A stretch of DNA of 37,681 bases. It comes from Chloroflexota bacterium (GTDB taxonomy: Bacteria > Chloroflexota > Dehalococcoidia > Bin125). The stretch is taken from the NCBI GenBank assembly GCA_009838915.1, contig VXQT01000021.1, positions 1-37,681 on the forward strand. Direction: 5' to 3'. The position numbers and the translations under genes are program-made. Below the pieces are notes generated by a model. The model was not told the DNA's origin. It ran no database searches and was given only the letters and a program-made list of their open reading frames with translations. Each line of letters opens with the position of its first letter. The stretch's first letter is position 1. This document shows, one piece after another, positions 16,507-24,009 of this stretch.

Positions 16507-17505
16507 TTAACGCAACTGATAGCTCGGGGGCGTCTTCCACTGATCGGTCGGCGGGTTCTCCTGTTGCGCCAGGATCCTGTTTCGCTGCGCCTTGTCCAGC
16601 TTCTTGCCCTGCTGGATGATCTTGCGGTTGGCAGTCTCCTTGGCTTTGTTCTTGGCGACGGTCGCAGGATTGGGCCGCCTCTTAACTCCGCGCGAGGCCT
16701 TGACCACGCCCGACTTCTGCAGGCTCTTGAGGTGCGCCTGGACGTTGCCGTCGGCGGCGCGACGCAGACGCTTGTCGATCGTGTCGCCGTAGATCGCTTC
16801 CATAATCTGCCACGAAGTCTTCGGCTCGCCATCCTGCAGTTGCTCCAGGATCTGGTCTTCGCGCATCTGACGATGGGCGACGTACATTTCCAACCGATCA
16901 CGGGCTTTGGCGTCGTCGGTGTCGGTGATCAAGGGGCCATGACCGGGACAGAGCACCTTGACGTTTGGCAGCTCCAGCAGTCGCCGCAGCGATGCCATGT
17001 ATGAGTTGACATCGCCCACGACCGAGGTCGTGTTGCCCAGGATTGTGTCGCCGGTGAAGAGGATGCCCTCCTCCTCGATGTAGTAGCAAAGCGAGTCGAC
17101 CGAATGCCCGGGACTGGTCATCACCTGGACGCGGATGCCGCCGTCCAGCTCGATGGTGTCGCCGTCCGCGTACGTCTTGACCCCATCCTTGGGCAATCGG
17201 CCGCGCAGCAGCTTGACTCCGTTCTCGGGCACCGCGACCTCGGCCTTGAGATGCTCGTTGACGTGCTTGAGATTGCCGGAGTGGTCGAAGTGGTGGTGCG
17301 TGATCGCCGCCACGCCGATCTCCGAGTGATCAATCGCCGCGAGATAGCCGCGCAGCATCCAGCGGAACTTGTCGATCGCCTCGCCCGAGTCAATCGTCAG
17401 CGTCTGACCGCCGCGCTGGCCGATGATGTAGATGTTGGTCGAGGTCGGGCGCATCGGCTGGTCCTCGGGGACCGGCACCATGCGGACGTTGTCGCTGATC
17501 TTCAT
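16507..17505 (-). CDS. MBL-fold metallo-hydrolase, LACTB2-like, with basic C-terminal tail
   Basis: Metallo-beta-lactamase-fold hydrolase (332 aa). The metal motif is THHHFDHSG (69-77), followed by SPGHSVDSLCYY and GILFTGDTILGN, then VLCPGHGPLI, all as in LACTB2-like proteins; a winged-helix-like region follows at about 205-265 (SWQIMEAIYG...GNVQAHLKSLQKSGVV). Human LACTB2 is an endoribonuclease, but many bacterial relatives are thioesterase or lactonase-like, so substrate is open. Beyond the wing there is an extra Lys/Arg/Asn/Gln-rich tail of about 65 residues (KRRPNPATVAKNKAKE...), which could contact nucleic acid. GGAG lies 11 bases before the start. Confidence 0.85.
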   Translation of the reverse strand: MKISDNVRMVPVPEDQPMRPTSTNIYIIGQRGGQTLTIDSGEAIDKFRWMLRGYLAAIDHSEIGVAAITHHHFDHSGNLKHVNEHLKAEVAVPENGVKLLRGRLPKDGVKTYADGDTIELDGGIRVQVMTSPGHSVDSLCYYIEEEGILFTGDTILGNTTSVVGDVNSYMASLRRLLELPNVKVLCPGHGPLITDTDDAKARDRLEMYVAHRQMREDQILEQLQDGEPKTSWQIMEAIYGDTIDKRLRRAADGNVQAHLKSLQKSGVVKASRGVKRRPNPATVAKNKAKETANRKIIQQGKKLDKAQRNRILAQQENPPTDQWKTPPSYQLR

Positions 17506-17541
17506 CTGGTGTGCTCCGATGCGCTGATTGTTCGGCTGTAA

Positions 17542-18069
17542 CTAGAAGTCAATCCGGGCCGGGTGCCCCATCACGGTGCGGGTGTTGAGGATCTGGCCCA
17601 GGTGTCCGTTGCCGTGCGCGATGCAGGTCTGCATGATCTGCTGCGACTTGGCCTGGTGGCCGAACTGGACGACACGAACGGTCTCCGCGAGGCTGGCGTC
17701 CGTGGAGGCGTTGAGATATTCGAGCACGTCCTCGTGCACGTCGTTGAAGTAGGCGATCAACTGCGGGACCGACGGAATCAACAACTGCTGCGCCTCGTCG
17801 CGCGCCATGTCCGTGCCCTGCGCGACCTTGGGGAAGTTCCAGGACTCGTTCAGTCCCTGCCGGAGCCAGACCGGCGGCTTGCGGTCCTGGCAGACGAAGT
17901 TGACGATGTTGTCCTTGGTCCGGATGTAGTGCCAGGCGTGGAATCCGGGCGAGACCGCGTCGTCGCTGTAGCGCCAGTTGAGCTGCTCGTCGCTCAGATC
18001 GTCGAGCGCGGCGATGTAGCCGTCGTGCAGCGTCTGCATGAAGTGGATCAGCAGTTCTTGGACATTCAT
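17542..18069 (-). CDS. DinB family protein
   Basis: DinB/YfiT-like four-helix-bundle protein (175 aa), a superfamily of metal-dependent thiol transferases and related enzymes. The family metal site is visible as a His in GFHAWHYIRTKD (His44/His47) and the HxxxH pair His152/His156 in CIAHGNGHLGQI. The frame is open further upstream, but the ATG at 18069 has a strong ribosome site (GGGAGGAGCG) and gives the usual family length. It sits between an LLM gene and the MBL gene in the same minus-strand run. A role in mycothiol- or other thiol-linked detoxification is possible, not shown. Confidence 0.88.
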   Translation of the reverse strand: MNVQELLIHFMQTLHDGYIAALDDLSDEQLNWRYSDDAVSPGFHAWHYIRTKDNIVNFVCQDRKPPVWLRQGLNESWNFPKVAQGTDMARDEAQQLLIPSVPQLIAYFNDVHEDVLEYLNASTDASLAETVRVVQFGHQAKSQQIMQTCIAHGNGHLGQILNTRTVMGHPARIDF

Positions 18070-18088
18070 CGTGGGCGCTCCTCCCGCC

Positions 18089-19066
18089 TTAGCTATGGTC
18101 GCCGATCGTGATTCCGGCGACCTGCGGCGCGACGTCGCGAGCGAGGAACTCGGGCACGTCGTCGCGTTCGAACATGAAGTGCTGGAACTGCACCTCGGCA
18201 ACGCCGGCCTCGGAGAGTTTGCCCAGCGCGTCGACGGTCTCGTCGGCCCCGCCGACCAGTCTCCCGCCGGCGCGAAACACCGACAGGAACTCGTCCAATG
18301 ATTGGCCGCGTCCGCCGAACATGCCCTGCGCGAACTTGCCGCCCGCCTCGACCAGCTCCGGCGGACCGACCGCGTGGAACATCATCATCGAGTGTTCAAT
18401 CTCGTTCGGATCCCTCCCAATCGCGTCGCAGGCTCGAGCCATCACGTCTCGCTTGTGTCGGTATGCCTCCGGTGTCAGCGAGACGCAGTTCCACTCAGCC
18501 GCGTACTGGGCCGCCATGGGAATCGTCCGCTTCTCGCCGCCGCCGCCGATCAGGATTGGCGGCCGCTCAGCTTCGGGCGTCGGTAGGCAGTCCGCGCCGT
18601 CGAGTTGGTAGTAGCTGCCCTGGTAGTGCGATGGTCCCGGACTCCACAGCGCCCGCATCAACTGGATCGCCTCCTCCAAACGCTCAAAGCGCTCCCGCGT
18701 CGACGGGAAGTTGAGCCCGTAGGCATCGTGCTCCGGCTGATTCCAGCCCGCGCCCAGGCCCATCACGAAACGCCCGCCGGACAACTGGTCGATTTGCGCC
18801 GCCATCCGTCCGACATCGACCGGCCGGCGGAAGGTGACCGGCGTCACCATCGGCCCGAAGCGCAGACTCGACGTCTCCTCGGCCGCGAGGACGAAGCTGA
18901 GAAAGCACTCCAGGCTGTCCTGTTGACTGCTCTCGATCGGGCCCGTGAAGTAGTGGTCGCTGCGAAACAGCGAGGGAAAGTTGAGCCGCTCGACCAGCCG
19001 CAGAATGTGCCGCCAGCGTTCCCAGGTCAGCCCGTTCTGTCCTTCGACCATCAAGGCGACTCGCAT
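18089..19066 (-). CDS. LLM class F420-dependent oxidoreductase (e)
   Basis: Luciferase-like oxidoreductase (325 aa) of the subgroup often annotated as F420-dependent. It has a VEGQNGLTWERWRHILRLVE start, FRSDHYFTG, LRFGPMVTPVTFRRPVDVGRMA, SGGRFVMGLGAGWNQPEHDAYG and PPILIGGGGEKRT, all typical of the coenzyme-binding barrel. It is only distantly similar to the other four LLM proteins here. GAGGAGCC precedes the ATG at 19066. It is the first gene of the minus-strand run LLM(e)-DinB-MBL-LLM(d)-LLM(c)-hydrolase, so the run's promoter should lie in 19067-19150, where I see no convincing promoter. Confidence 0.92.
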   Translation of the reverse strand: MRVALMVEGQNGLTWERWRHILRLVERLNFPSLFRSDHYFTGPIESSQQDSLECFLSFVLAAEETSSLRFGPMVTPVTFRRPVDVGRMAAQIDQLSGGRFVMGLGAGWNQPEHDAYGLNFPSTRERFERLEEAIQLMRALWSPGPSHYQGSYYQLDGADCLPTPEAERPPILIGGGGEKRTIPMAAQYAAEWNCVSLTPEAYRHKRDVMARACDAIGRDPNEIEHSMMMFHAVGPPELVEAGGKFAQGMFGGRGQSLDEFLSVFRAGGRLVGGADETVDALGKLSEAGVAEVQFQHFMFERDDVPEFLARDVAPQVAGITIGDHS

Positions 19067-19150
19067 CGAGGCTCCTCACGCCGAGGCCGCACGGTTCAGC
19101 GCGGCTTGCAGGCATGGTAAGGGGCGGAGTTGCGGGGCTGGCAGCGTGGC

Positions 19151-20266
19151 TCAGCGTGCAAAGCCGATCGCGTCGTCAAGGACGACCACCTGGACCGGAT
19201 CGTCGGGTTGCCAGACGGACTCCGTGCGCAGCCGCGTCTCGACCTGGAGGCCCGACGGCAGCCGTACCCGCACAACCTGATCGTGGCCGTAGTACTCGCT
19301 GTTGATCACCCGCGCCGCCTCGGCGTCGTCCTCCTCCGCGTTCTTGAGCGCGAGCTGTTCCGGCCGCAGGAGCACGTCAAGCGGTCGCCCGTCTTCGCCC
19401 TCGCTGGGGTTGAGCAGGATGACGAAGCCCAGTTCGGTTTCGGCGCCGTGACGGAAACTCGTCGCCGGCAGGATGTTGGCGTCTCCCACGAATGAGCCGA
19501 TGAACCGCGTTTCGGGGCGGTAGTAGATGTCGTCCGGCGCGCCAATCTGTTCGATCCGACCCTCGCGCATCACGGCCACCCGGTCGGCCAACGAGAGCGC
19601 CTCCTCGCGGTGGTGGGTGACGAACACGGCGGCCGTGTCGGCTGCCTTGAGAATGCGGCGCATGGCCAGGCGCAGGCTCGCGCGCAGATTCTGATCGAGG
19701 TTGCTGAACGGCTCGTCCAGCAGCACCGCCGCCGGCTGTGGCGCGAGCGCCCGCGCCAGCGCGACCCGCTGCGCCTCGCCGCCCGACAGCTCGTGCGGAT
19801 AGCGCTCGCCGAATTCCCGAAGACCAACCAACTCCAGCATCTCCGAGACTCGCTCAGGCGGGGGCGACTGACGGAATCGCCGCCAGGGCCGCGTCCACCA
19901 GGCGCGGTGCCCGTCGGCCAGGCCGAAGGCGACGTTCTCGGCGACGCTCAGGTGCGGAAACAGGGCAAAGTCCTGCTGCACCATCCCTACCCGTCGACGC
20001 TCAGGCGGCCGCCAGATGCCGGGCCCGACCGCCGTCTCGCCGTTGATCTGAACCTGTCCCCGATCGGGCCGCTCAAATCCGGCAATCATGCGCAGCGTCG
20101 TCGACTTGCCGCATCCGCTCGGTCCCAGCAGCGCGACAATCTCGCCCCGCGTGACCTCGAACGTGGCTTCGCGCACGGCGCTCGTCTCGCCGAACGACTT
20201 GGCGAGATCGACGGCGAGCAGCGCCGGCGGTTGGTGTATTCGGTCAGGTGCGGAGTCCACGGTCAT
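19151..20266 (-). CDS. fbpC: Ferric iron ABC transporter, ATP-binding protein
   Basis: ATPase of a ferric iron importer (371 aa). Walker A GPSGCGKST (48-56), Q-loop MVQQDFALFPHLSV, signature LSGGEAQRVALARAL, Walker B AVLLDEPFSNLD and H-loop VTHHREEAL are complete; a TOBE-like C-terminal domain (LDVLLRPEQLAL...) is typical of FbpC/PotA-type subunits. A basic insert (about residues 118-140, WWTRPWRRFRQSPPPER) precedes the helical subdomain and is unusual. The start overlaps the permease gene end by 23 bases, so translation is coupled. It is the last gene of the minus-strand fbpA-fbpB-fbpC operon. Confidence 0.9.
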   Translation of the reverse strand: MTVDSAPDRIHQPPALLAVDLAKSFGETSAVREATFEVTRGEIVALLGPSGCGKSTTLRMIAGFERPDRGQVQINGETAVGPGIWRPPERRRVGMVQQDFALFPHLSVAENVAFGLADGHRAWWTRPWRRFRQSPPPERVSEMLELVGLREFGERYPHELSGGEAQRVALARALAPQPAAVLLDEPFSNLDQNLRASLRLAMRRILKAADTAAVFVTHHREEALSLADRVAVMREGRIEQIGAPDDIYYRPETRFIGSFVGDANILPATSFRHGAETELGFVILLNPSEGEDGRPLDVLLRPEQLALKNAEEDDAEAARVINSEYYGHDQVVRVRLPSGLQVETRLRTESVWQPDDPVQVVVLDDAIGFAR

Positions 20267-21851
20267 TCCCGAACAGGATGATCATCGGCAGCGCGGCGCA
20301 AACGAGCAACAAAAGTCCCGATGCCGCGGCTCGGGCGAAGAACACATCCTCCTGGTGACCCCAGAGGTTGGTCGCAAGCGTGTCGAATTCGATGGGGGCA
20401 AGCAACAGTGTGGCCGGCAGTTCTTTCATCGTGGTCAGGAAGACGAGGGCAAATCCGGCAAGGACACCGGGTGCGATTAACGGCAGGGTAACGCTGAAGA
20501 ACGTCTGCCAGGAGTTCCGATTGAGCGCACGCGACGCTTCCTCGATTCCCGGCTGCACCCGGACCAAAGAGGAGCGCAGTCCCGAGATCGCCTGGGGCAG
20601 GAAGAGCACTGCGTACGCGAAGATCAGCACTGCAATCGTCTGATACAACCCGGGCACGGCGCGGAGGCTGAAAAAGATCAGCGCGAAGGCGACTACAACG
20701 CCCGGCAACGCGTAGCCCACGTACGCAGCACGGTCGACCAGCCGGGAGAGCATGCCCGGGCGGCGGACCACCACAATGGCGATCGGTACCGAGACGGCGA
20801 CGGTCACACCTCCAGCGAGCGCGGAAGCGTAGACCGAGTTGAGCGCGGCACTCCAGACACCGGGGAACGTCTCACCCGACTGCAATCCAACCGAGAGCCA
20901 GTGAAACAGCACCGCGACTGGTACCACCAGGGCGATCGAGGTGACCAGGGCGAGACCAATCAGCGCGGGCCAGCGCAGTCTGCGCAGGCCAATCAAGCGC
21001 GGCGCGCGCGCCGTGCCGCTACCGACCCGGTGATACCGCGCGTTGCGCCGTTGCGACCAGTCGATCGCCAGGACGACGAAGACCAATGCGACCAGGACGA
21101 GACAGAGCACGGCGACGCTGGAGCGGTCGAAGGCAGAACCGAAGCGGATGTAAATCGCACGGGTGAAGGTATCGAATTGCATCATCGAGACCGCGCCAAA
21201 GTCGGATATCACATACAGCGCAACCAGCAAGCTGCCGGCCGCGAGCGGCACGCGCAGTTGGGGAACCGTTACCCGCCAGAACGCCCCCCATGCCGTCTGA
21301 CCGAGCGAGCGGGCCGACTCCTCGATCGCAGGATCCAAGTCGCGCAATCCAGCGCGAATCACCAGTAAGAGATAGGGGAACGTAAACAGCGTCAGCGTGA
21401 GCCACGCGCCGAAAAACCCGTAGATCTCGGGAATGCTCTGAACGCCAAGCGGGGCGAGCAAGCTCTGAAGTGAACCGTTGGGTCCGAGCGCGATGATGAA
21501 CGCGAACGCGCCCACATACGACGGAATCGCCAGGGGCATGATTGTGGCTGATCGCCACCATCTGGCGAAGGGCAGGTCGGTGCGTTCGGTCAGGTAGGCG
21601 ATTGGCAACGCCAGCGCCGCCGAAGCCGCCGTCACCGCGGCGGCCAGCGCGGCCGTGTTGAGCAGCAGCCGGAGCGTGCCATCCGAGAGCACTCTGGACC
21701 ATGCGTCGGCATCGGCCTCGGCTGCCCGAACCAGGAGATAGCCCAGGGGCAGACATGCCATCGCGGCCCCGGCGACGGCCAGCATCCAAATGCCCGACAA
21801 ATGCGGGCGGAATCGCAAGGGACGAGCGGCGATGCTGCCGATGACGCTCAT
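20244..21851 (-). CDS. fbpB: Ferric iron ABC transporter permease
   Basis: Double-length permease (535 aa) with about 12 membrane segments and two MetI-type domains. Two EAA loops that contact the ATPase are visible: EESARSLGQTAWGAFWRVTVP in the first half and EEASRALNRNSWQTFFSVTLP in the second. This fused architecture is characteristic of FbpB/iron(III) permeases. It lies 42 bases downstream of the binding protein and overlaps the ATPase gene. No clear ribosome site precedes the ATG at 21851, so the start is somewhat uncertain. Confidence 0.92.
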   Translation of the reverse strand: MSVIGSIAARPLRFRPHLSGIWMLAVAGAAMACLPLGYLLVRAAEADADAWSRVLSDGTLRLLLNTAALAAAVTAASAALALPIAYLTERTDLPFARWWRSATIMPLAIPSYVGAFAFIIALGPNGSLQSLLAPLGVQSIPEIYGFFGAWLTLTLFTFPYLLLVIRAGLRDLDPAIEESARSLGQTAWGAFWRVTVPQLRVPLAAGSLLVALYVISDFGAVSMMQFDTFTRAIYIRFGSAFDRSSVAVLCLVLVALVFVVLAIDWSQRRNARYHRVGSGTARAPRLIGLRRLRWPALIGLALVTSIALVVPVAVLFHWLSVGLQSGETFPGVWSAALNSVYASALAGGVTVAVSVPIAIVVVRRPGMLSRLVDRAAYVGYALPGVVVAFALIFFSLRAVPGLYQTIAVLIFAYAVLFLPQAISGLRSSLVRVQPGIEEASRALNRNSWQTFFSVTLPLIAPGVLAGFALVFLTTMKELPATLLLAPIEFDTLATNLWGHQEDVFFARAAASGLLLLVCAALPMIILFGNDRGLRT

Positions 21852-21893
21852 GAATCGAGACTATCGGAGGATCTCAGCATCGCCATGGCCTCG

Positions 21894-22928
21894 CTATGGC
21901 AGAGCGCCGACGCGTTCCAACAGTTCGAGCGTGCCCTCCAGGTCGGATAGCGACGTCAGTGCCAGTGACGGAGGATCAAGTTCGTCGAGCGGGACGAGTG
22001 TCGGCCATGCCTCGACACCGGCCGCGACCGGGTACTCGAACGTCTCCTCGCGGAAGTACGTCTGCCCTTCCTCGCTCAGCAGGAACTCGATGAAGCGAAG
22101 CGCGTTCTTATCGTTGTCGGATGCACGCAGCAACGCAACGCCGGCGATGTTGATCAGCGCGCCGGCCTCGCCGGCGTCGGTGAAGTGATTGGCTCCGTGC
22201 CAATCGTCATCGACCGAGGTTTGGCGAATCAGGTAGTAGTGGTTGACCAATCCGATATCGAGTTCGCCGTCGTGGACCGCCTGCACCTGCGGCGAGTTCT
22301 TGGGGTACACCCGCACATCGTTAGCGATCATGCCGCGCAGCCACTGTTCGGTCGTTTCTTCGCCGTGAATCTGCCGCATCGCCGTGACGAACGCCTGGAA
22401 ACTGCCGTTTGTCGGCGCCCAGCCGACCCGCCCGCGCCACTCCGGCTCGACCAGGTCGAAGACGGAACTGGGAGGATCGGGCACTCGATCCGGTGAGATG
22501 ATCAGCACGCGCGCGCGGCCCGATGTCGCCACCCAGTATCCCGACGCGTCGGCAAAGCCATCGGGCACGTTGCCGGTCAAGTCGTCAGGCAGCGGCGTCA
22601 GTGCGCCGTTCTCGGCAAGCGCTGCGAGCGCCCCGGCGTCCTGCGCGTAGTACACGTCGGCCGGTGATCGATCCCCTTCTTCGAGAATTGCGACGGCGAG
22701 CTCGGCCGTGCCGGCGTAGCGAATCCGCACGCTGATGCCGGTTAACTCCTCGAAGCGCTCGATCAGCGGGCCGACCAGCGATTCGCCGCGGCCCGAGTAG
22801 ATCGTGAGCTGTCCCGCATCCTCCTGCGCTTGCTGCGCATCGTCCCCGCAGGCACTGAGGGCGATCGCCAGGCCCGCAACCAGCACGAGACACAGGATCA
22901 GTCGGAGTCTTGCGTAGAGAGATGTCAT
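21894..22928 (-). CDS. fbpA: Iron(III) ABC transporter substrate-binding lipoprotein
   Basis: Extracellular binding protein for ferric iron (344 aa), anchored as a lipoprotein: hydrophobic signal then LSAC with Cys27. LTIYSGRGESLVGPLIERFEE is the typical N-lobe start of FbpA-like proteins, and the adjacent Tyr231-Tyr232 in VNHYYLIRQ match the iron-coordinating tyrosine pair of the family; SPADVYYAQDAGAL forms the hinge region. It heads the operon fbpA-fbpB-fbpC. A promoter is visible upstream (22992-23020). Iron control is expected for such operons, but I see no convincing Fur or DtxR box. Confidence 0.93.
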   Translation of the reverse strand: MTSLYARLRLILCLVLVAGLAIALSACGDDAQQAQEDAGQLTIYSGRGESLVGPLIERFEELTGISVRIRYAGTAELAVAILEEGDRSPADVYYAQDAGALAALAENGALTPLPDDLTGNVPDGFADASGYWVATSGRARVLIISPDRVPDPPSSVFDLVEPEWRGRVGWAPTNGSFQAFVTAMRQIHGEETTEQWLRGMIANDVRVYPKNSPQVQAVHDGELDIGLVNHYYLIRQTSVDDDWHGANHFTDAGEAGALINIAGVALLRASDNDKNALRFIEFLLSEEGQTYFREETFEYPVAAGVEAWPTLVPLDELDPPSLALTSLSDLEGTLELLERVGALP

Positions 22929-22991
22929 GAAGAAGACCAGTTCCCGTTCTGACAGGACAGCAGGTCCGCCCTGTTAATCTTCGACGGGACG

Positions 22992-23020
22992 ATTATGGGC
23001 TAACTGTGCATTTATTGCAA
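22992..23020 (-). promoter_or_regulatory. Sigma-70-type promoter for fbpABC
   Basis: On the minus strand: -35 TTGCAA (23015-23020), a 17-base spacer and -10 CATAAT (22992-22997), about 64 bases before the fbpA start. The stretch 22980-23040 is clearly AT-richer than its surroundings. An imperfect inverted repeat TTAATC...GATTAT (22974-22979/22991-22996) overlaps the -10 box and could be an operator. Confidence 0.55.
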
Positions 23021-23079
23021 GTATATGGAACAAATGCAGAAAAGGACGGTACCCAAAGTGAGCGACGGCCGTGACTCGT

Positions 23080-23382
23080 CTACCAGGAGCTCTTGCGCAC
23101 CCCGGGCAGCAGCCCCAGTGAGGCCATCTCGCGGAAGGTGATCCGGCTCAGGCCGAACTTGCGCATGTAGGCGCGCGGACGACCGGTGACGGCGCAGCGG
23201 TTCTTGAGCCGCGTCGGCGAGCTGTTGCGCGGCAGCGCCTGGAGCTGAAACTGGAGGTTCTGCTTCTCGCGCGGATTGTTCGATTCTTTGAGCTGCTGCT
23301 TCAGCGACTCGCGCCGGCTCTTGTACTTGTCGTGCATCTTGCGGCGCTTCAGGTCGCGGTGGATATTCGAGGTTCGGGCCAT
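23080..23382 (-). CDS. rpsN: 30S ribosomal protein S14, long zinc-free form
   Basis: Small-subunit ribosomal protein S14 (100 aa), assembling in the 30S head. It is the long, zinc-independent (C-minus) type: it lacks the two CxxC pairs of the 61-residue zinc form and ends [42 protein letters not shown], with the GRPR-x-Y motif intact. It stands outside a ribosomal-protein operon, downstream of the FTR gene. In many bacteria such free-standing C-minus S14 genes replace the zinc form in zinc shortage under Zur control; here that is inference, and I see no clear Zur palindrome upstream. Confidence 0.95.
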   Translation of the reverse strand: MARTSNIHRDLKRRKMHDKYKSRRESLKQQLKESNNPREKQNLQFQLQALPRNSSPTRLKNRCAVTGRPRAYMRKFGLSRITFREMASLGLLPGVRKSSW

Positions 23383-23458
23383 GCGTCGTCCAGTGAGTCC
23401 GTTTCAGTGCGTCCCTATGAGCGTAATGCCATCCGCCGCAGTCAGGCCAGTGCCTGCG

Positions 23459-23935
23459 TCACTCCCGGCGCTTGCGCTTGTCAATCTTGCGACCGCTCTG
23501 CTCCTCCAGCCGACCCAGCGCGCGGCCCTTGTCCGGTTGCGGGTCCTTGCGCACGCCGTAGATCTGGATGCCCTCGTGGTCTTCTGGCAGATACTCGGTG
23601 ATGGGAAGACCTTCCTCATCGCAGAACAGCAGTCAATGGCAGTACTTCCAGCGCTGCATCTCCTCGCAGGGGCAGATCCAGGTCGACTCCTTGACCTCCT
23701 CCGCCTTGTCCTCGTAGAAGTTGCAGGGACACAGCGGTCGGCCGTAGTCGTCAATGTGCTTGGCCAGGCCAATCACCAGGAACTCGGTGATGTCCTGTTC
23801 GGGATGCAGATACGATCCGCTCTTCTCCGCGAAGTTGCGGGCGAACTTCCACATCTTGTTCAGGTTCTTCTCCGACGCCTGCTGACGATCGTCGTCGCTG
23901 ACCTGTTCCACATCAGCCATATGGTTGCCGCCCAT
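23459..23935 (-). CDS. Ferredoxin-thioredoxin reductase catalytic subunit, probable selenoprotein (UGA at 23633-23635)
   Basis: Iron-sulfur enzyme that passes electrons from ferredoxin to a thioredoxin disulfide. The signature CPC-x16-CPC-x8-CH-x is exact: GRPLCPC, WICPC, KYCH. Translation reaches a UGA right after CH (codon 101), where the family has the second Cys of CHC, the redox-active residue beside the cluster (Cys87 in the cyanobacterial enzyme). The frame continues 57 codons with family-like sequence (LLFCDEEGLPITEYLPEDHE...) to UGA at 23459-23461 after KRKRRE. With a SECIS-like hairpin just downstream, selenocysteine insertion is the best reading; a nonsense mutation is the alternative. 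The start may be the inner ATG at 23920 (MADVEQ). It lies between PAC2 and rpsN, same strand. Confidence 0.8.
23600..23620 (-). promoter_or_regulatory. Candidate bacterial SECIS hairpin
   Basis: Beginning 12 bases after the in-frame UGA, the mRNA can fold as GAUG, a bulged A, GGAA, loop GGUC, UUCC, CAUC: eight base pairs, a single bulged base on the 5' arm and a GGU in the apical loop. The E. coli fdhF SECIS has the same plan (bulged base, GGU in the loop, about 11 bases after UGA), with the loop one codon closer. The bulge here is A, whereas fdhF has U. Confidence 0.6.
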
Positions 23936-24009
23936 CTATTGCCAACGGGTAGTTTGCTCCTGGATTCACTCTATGTCTTGCGCTGGAACGTCGCGCGCAT
24001 CGCCCGTCC

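Noticed and set aside
23005..23030. TGCATTTATTGCA as a Fur/Zur-type operator
   Set aside because: Only the four-base TGCA arms pair; it does not match known consensus boxes.
23633..23935. FTR gene as a simple truncated pseudogene ending at the UGA
   Set aside because: The frame after the UGA is family-like to a natural end and a SECIS-like hairpin follows; kept as the alternative explanation but judged less likely.
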